From positions 682,001-746,000 of the forward strand of contig NZ_CP067101.1 of assembly GCF_016616425.1 (NCBI RefSeq): 64,000 nucleotides of DNA. Reading direction: 5' to 3'. Below, in pieces: positions 61,191 to 64,000 of the stretch. Position 1 is the first letter of the stretch. Every line of letters begins with the position of its first letter. A model generated the notes under the pieces. The model saw only the letters and a list, made by a program, of their open reading frames with translations. It searched no databases and was not told the origin of the DNA. Origin of the DNA: Bradyrhizobium diazoefficiens (GTDB lineage Bacteria; Pseudomonadota; Alphaproteobacteria; Rhizobiales; Xanthobacteraceae). The position numbers and the translations under genes are program-made.

Positions 61191-62249
61191 ATGACTCTTG
61201 CCGCAACCGAACTTGCCTTTCGTGCCGCCAGCATCGCGCTGCTGCTGGTTCTGGCTGCGGCGTTGGTCTCCGATTTCGGCAATGTACTGGCAGGGCGGCT
61301 AGGCGCTGCCTTCGCGTTGGGTTCGGCGGCGCATGCGGCGAGCTATTCGGTCGGCGTCTCGCCGCTGGTCGCGGGTTGGCATGCGCCGCTGATCGCGCTG
61401 TCGACCGGCAATATCGTGGTGTTCTGGTTGTTCACGCGCGCGCTGTTCGACGACGAGTTTCGGCTGCGCCGGTGGCACGGATCGATCTGGGCGCTGGTGA
61501 CGGCCTTCAGCTTGGCAGGGTGCGTCTGGATTGCGCCGGGCGGCCACGTGCGGTTCTCCGTGACAATAGTCAATCTGATCGTGCTCTGTTTCATCGCGCT
61601 TGCGATCGGGCAGACGATCGCCTCATGGACCGCCGATTTGGTGGAGCGGCGGCGTCGCGTTCGCGTTTTCATCGTCGTGGTCGCGGCACTGTATGGCGGC
61701 TTGAATGCGCTGCTCCAGATCGCGGTCGGCGGCAGCGCGGGCGATCTCGTGAACACGATCAACGCCGGCGTGCTCGCGGCCGTCGTCGCGGCCATCGCGT
61801 ACGCGATGATGCGCGTCGACGGCGCCGATCTGTTTCCGGTTGCGGCCGTGCCCGCACCGGCGATCGCGCCGATCCGGCCCGTGGCCGAGGACGCCGCGGA
61901 CCAAAAACTGATCGACGCGCTGATGCGGCTGATGGCGGACGAACGGGTCTATCGCCAGGAGAACGTCACCATCGGCGCGCTTGCGGGCCGGCTGAGGATT
62001 CCCGAATACCGGCTCCGCCGGCTGATCAATCAGCGCCTCGGCTACCGCAACTTCAATGTGTTCCTGAACAATCACCGCATCGAGGAGGCCAAGGCCGCGC
62101 TCGCCGATCCCGCCCAGGCCGAGGTCCCCGTGATCACCATCGCCATGGACGCCGGCTTCCAGTCGCTCGGCCCGTTCAACCGCGCCTTCAAGGCGGTCAC
62201 TGGTGTGACGCCGACGGAATATCGGCGGCGGAAAGCGAATGTGGCGTAG
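61191..62249 (+). CDS. Membrane-anchored AraC-family regulator
   Basis: A 352-residue protein with six to seven hydrophobic segments over residues 1-210 (for example AASIALLLVLAAALVSDFG; LSTGNIVVFWLFTRALF; VRVFIVVVAALYGGLNALL). A linker (about 215-240) and a C-terminal AraC-type double HTH follow (about 245-345: VTIGALAGRLRIPEYRLRRLINQRLGYRNFNVFLNNHRIEEAK; VPVITIAMDAGFQSLGPFNRAFKAVTGVTPTEYRRR). The membrane part may sense an envelope or lipid signal. Target unknown; the serine hydrolase gene 141 bp downstream on the same strand is the nearest candidate. Confidence 0.9.
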   Translation: MTLAATELAFRAASIALLLVLAAALVSDFGNVLAGRLGAAFALGSAAHAASYSVGVSPLVAGWHAPLIALSTGNIVVFWLFTRALFDDEFRLRRWHGSIWALVTAFSLAGCVWIAPGGHVRFSVTIVNLIVLCFIALAIGQTIASWTADLVERRRRVRVFIVVVAALYGGLNALLQIAVGGSAGDLVNTINAGVLAAVVAAIAYAMMRVDGADLFPVAAVPAPAIAPIRPVAEDAADQKLIDALMRLMADERVYRQENVTIGALAGRLRIPEYRLRRLINQRLGYRNFNVFLNNHRIEEAKAALADPAQAEVPVITIAMDAGFQSLGPFNRAFKAVTGVTPTEYRRRKANVA

Positions 62250-62390
62250 TTTGTAAGCCGCTGTAATCGCGTCAACATTTCAAACTCGGCGAGGGTGACG
62301 CAATCTCGGCCGGGCCATTTTCCAAATTCGACGAGCATATCCCCTGCGCCTCCGCTTCCTTCCGGCACGTCCCGAAGCCGGAGAAAGCCT

Positions 62391-63821
62391 GTGACCCGCC
62401 GCCGCAAGATCATCCTCCTCACCACCGCCATTGCCTGTGCCGGCCTTGCACTCGGCGCCGCACGCGCCCGTGACGTGCCCAAGGTCGCCACCGCCTTCGT
62501 CGCCGACATCCTGTGCTCCGAGACGTTCGTCTCCGGCCTCGCTCCCCGGCGCAACTTCGTCGAGACCAATGATGCCATGCCCGGGACGAGCCTGATCGCC
62601 TGGGCGATGGAGTATCAGGTCGACCGCGTGCGCAAGGATGTCACGGTGACGCTGTTCGGCATCGGCCGCAGCCATGCCGTCTATCGCGGCGAGGGTCTCG
62701 GCTGCACGCTCGAGCATGGCGCGGGGTTTGCCGCCGTGGAGCCGCCCGCGGACGATGGGCAGCCCGCGTTGTTGCCCGAGATCGCCGGCGCCTCGATCGT
62801 GCCGCTGCAAAGCCCCTCACTTGCCGCCGCGCTCGACCGCGCTTTCACCGAGCCTGCGCAGCCGCCCTACCGGCGCACCCGCGCAGTGGTCGTGATGAAG
62901 TCGGGCCGCGTCATCGCGGAGCGTTATGCGGACGGCATTGGACCGGAGACGCCGCTGCTCGGCTTCTCCATGACGAAATCCGTCATCTCGGCACTAATAG
63001 GAGTGCTGGTGCGCCAGGGCAAGCTCAAGCTCGACGGGCCCGCGCCGGTCGCGGCCTGGAACGATCCTGATGATCCGCGCCATGCCATCACGGTCGATCA
63101 GCTTCTGCGCCACACCGCGGGCCTTGCGCTTGGCAGCTCCCTGCAGGCCTCGCTCGGCTCCGCCTTCGAGCCGGTCAACCGGATGAAGTTCGTGGAATCG
63201 GACATGGCGGCCTATGCCGAAAGCATCCCGCTCGAGACCGCGCCCGGTACCGCGTGGAATTACCACGATGGAAACATCCTGATTCTCTCGCATTTGATCC
63301 GCAATGCGGCCGGTGGCACGGCGGAAGCGGCACTACGCTTTGCGCGCCGCGAACTGTTCGCCCCGCTCGGCATGCGCCATGTCGTCCTCCAACTCGACGG
63401 CTCCGGCACGATCGAAGGGTCGAGCGAGATGCTCGCATCCGCGCGCGACTGGGCGCGCTTCGGCCAGCTCTATCTCAATGACGGCGTCGCCGGCGGCAAG
63501 CGCATCCTCCCCGAGGGCTGGGTGAACTACACGGCCTCGGCGACGCCGAATGCCTGGGTCGGCATCGGCGCCGGCTTCTGGACCAACCAGGATGACAGTC
63601 TTGGCGCGAATTTCCGCGTTACACATGGCTGGCCGCGCGACGCCTTCTTCGCCAAGGGTACGATCGGCCAGTACACCATCGTGATCCCGTCGGAGCGGCT
63701 TGTGATCGTGCGCCTCGGCCGCTCGCCGAACGCGCCGCCGGAAGCGGACGGCGTGTTCGATCTGGTGCGCGATGTGGTGGCCGCGGCGCGCGAGAAGGGA
63801 AAGCTGGCGGGAGTGGATTGA
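62391..63821 (+). CDS. Exported serine hydrolase, beta-lactamase fold (NylB-like)
   Basis: A 476-residue protein from GTG 62391, eight bases after GGAG; a longer frame from 62295 is open but less likely. The N-terminus TRRRKIILLTTAIACAGLALG is a signal or anchor sequence. The catalytic Ser-x-x-Lys is LLGFSMTKSVIS near residue 193, and the Tyr lies in TAWNYHDGNILIL, as in 6-aminohexanoate-dimer hydrolase. Periplasmic esterase or amidase activity is inferred; true beta-lactamase activity is unlikely. About 170 N-terminal residues before the catalytic domain are of unknown fold. Confidence 0.85.
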   Translation: MTRRRKIILLTTAIACAGLALGAARARDVPKVATAFVADILCSETFVSGLAPRRNFVETNDAMPGTSLIAWAMEYQVDRVRKDVTVTLFGIGRSHAVYRGEGLGCTLEHGAGFAAVEPPADDGQPALLPEIAGASIVPLQSPSLAAALDRAFTEPAQPPYRRTRAVVVMKSGRVIAERYADGIGPETPLLGFSMTKSVISALIGVLVRQGKLKLDGPAPVAAWNDPDDPRHAITVDQLLRHTAGLALGSSLQASLGSAFEPVNRMKFVESDMAAYAESIPLETAPGTAWNYHDGNILILSHLIRNAAGGTAEAALRFARRELFAPLGMRHVVLQLDGSGTIEGSSEMLASARDWARFGQLYLNDGVAGGKRILPEGWVNYTASATPNAWVGIGAGFWTNQDDSLGANFRVTHGWPRDAFFAKGTIGQYTIVIPSERLVIVRLGRSPNAPPEADGVFDLVRDVVAAAREKGKLAGVD

Positions 63822-63843
63822 GAGGAACGGAGCGCTACTGCCG

Positions 63844-64000
63844 CTACTGTCTTCCCAATTCCGTCGCCTTGGCCACGCGGTCGAACCGCTCCAGCGTCAT
63901 GATCGCGTCCGCGAATTTTTCGGCGCGTGCGTTCAGCACGGGGCGCGCCAGCGTCAAGAACTTCTGCTGCATCGCTTGTGCGTCGGGGAAGAAGGTCGGC
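63844..64000 (-). CDS. C-terminal fragment of an unrecognised protein
   Basis: Only the last 51 residues are inside the window, ending at TAG 63844-63846. The tail (FPDAQAMQQKFLTLARPVL, then FADAIMTLERFDRVAKATELGRQ) looks helical and amphipathic. I cannot assign a family. It is convergent with the serine hydrolase gene. Confidence 0.55.
   Translation of the reverse strand, partial: PTFFPDAQAMQQKFLTLARPVLNARAEKFADAIMTLERFDRVAKATELGRQ

Noticed and set aside
62391..63821. Antibiotic-resistance beta-lactamase
   Set aside because: Ser-x-x-Lys is shared by many esterases and amidases; the motif layout fits NylB-like hydrolases better.

Overview
The window is a high-GC chromosomal segment of an alphaproteobacterium, almost certainly Bradyrhizobium or a very close relative. 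The strongest evidence is an Irr regulator with the Bradyrhizobium heme motif (Cys-Pro followed by Trp-His-Asp, and a His-His-His stretch). Its divergent promoter carries TGCATC hexamers like those reported for the B. japonicum Fur site. The DivL-type kinase, the alphaproteobacterial gene order and several families of rhizobial intergenic palindromes agree. The content is core chromosome. I see no insertion sequence, prophage, CRISPR array, tRNA or rRNA.

Layout. 1-2.0 kb: 5' part of divL, whose phospho-acceptor His is replaced by Tyr. 2.2-6.5 kb: operon ubiE-ubiB-coaBC-dut, divergent from mutM. 7.7-13.5 kb: an orphan ParA, a gamma-glutamyltransferase, a ThiF/MoeB protein, a D-2-hydroxyacid dehydrogenase and an SH3 protein. 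13.6-17.2 kb: irr, divergent from fabA-fabB-fabI. 17.3-22.5 kb: a frame-disrupted gst, an unknown exported protein, GNAT, and oxyR divergent from katG. 22.7-33.3 kb: the translation/RNA operon rimP-nusA-ylxR-infB-rbfA-truB-rpsO-pnp, with a candidate promoter and attenuator in front of rimP. 33.5-45.6 kb: a DUF2336 protein, trmB, an M20 peptidase, a small HTH regulator, lnt, corC, ybeY, phoH, miaB, a HAD phosphatase, fur, rimI and tsaB. 45.7-50.8 kb: nfu, uspA, trpS, murJ and a PfkB kinase. 51-64 kb: an acyl-CoA synthetase, two serine-hydrolase/beta-lactamase-fold proteins, a degenerate GIY-YIG-like small protein, gabD, a SulP-STAS-cNMP transporter, purC, pirin, a membrane-anchored AraC regulator and the tail of an unknown gene.

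Most notable observation. The coenzyme A enzyme CoaBC has a FitA-like ribbon-helix-helix DNA-binding domain fused to its N-terminus. Directly upstream are two near-perfect 17-bp palindromes, centres 23 bp apart, matching the half-site type reported for FitA. They cover the -35 and -10 of a plausible promoter. This suggests a pantothenate/CoA enzyme that represses its own gene, a combination I do not recall being described. The CoaC part also lacks the usual catalytic Cys.

Other connections. Fur (44 kb) and its probable target, the irr promoter (14 kb), are both here. OxyR sits opposite the catalase-peroxidase it would control. RNA-level control is suggested by hairpins before rimP and pnp. 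Two small genes (gst and a secreted peptide) are frame-disrupted.
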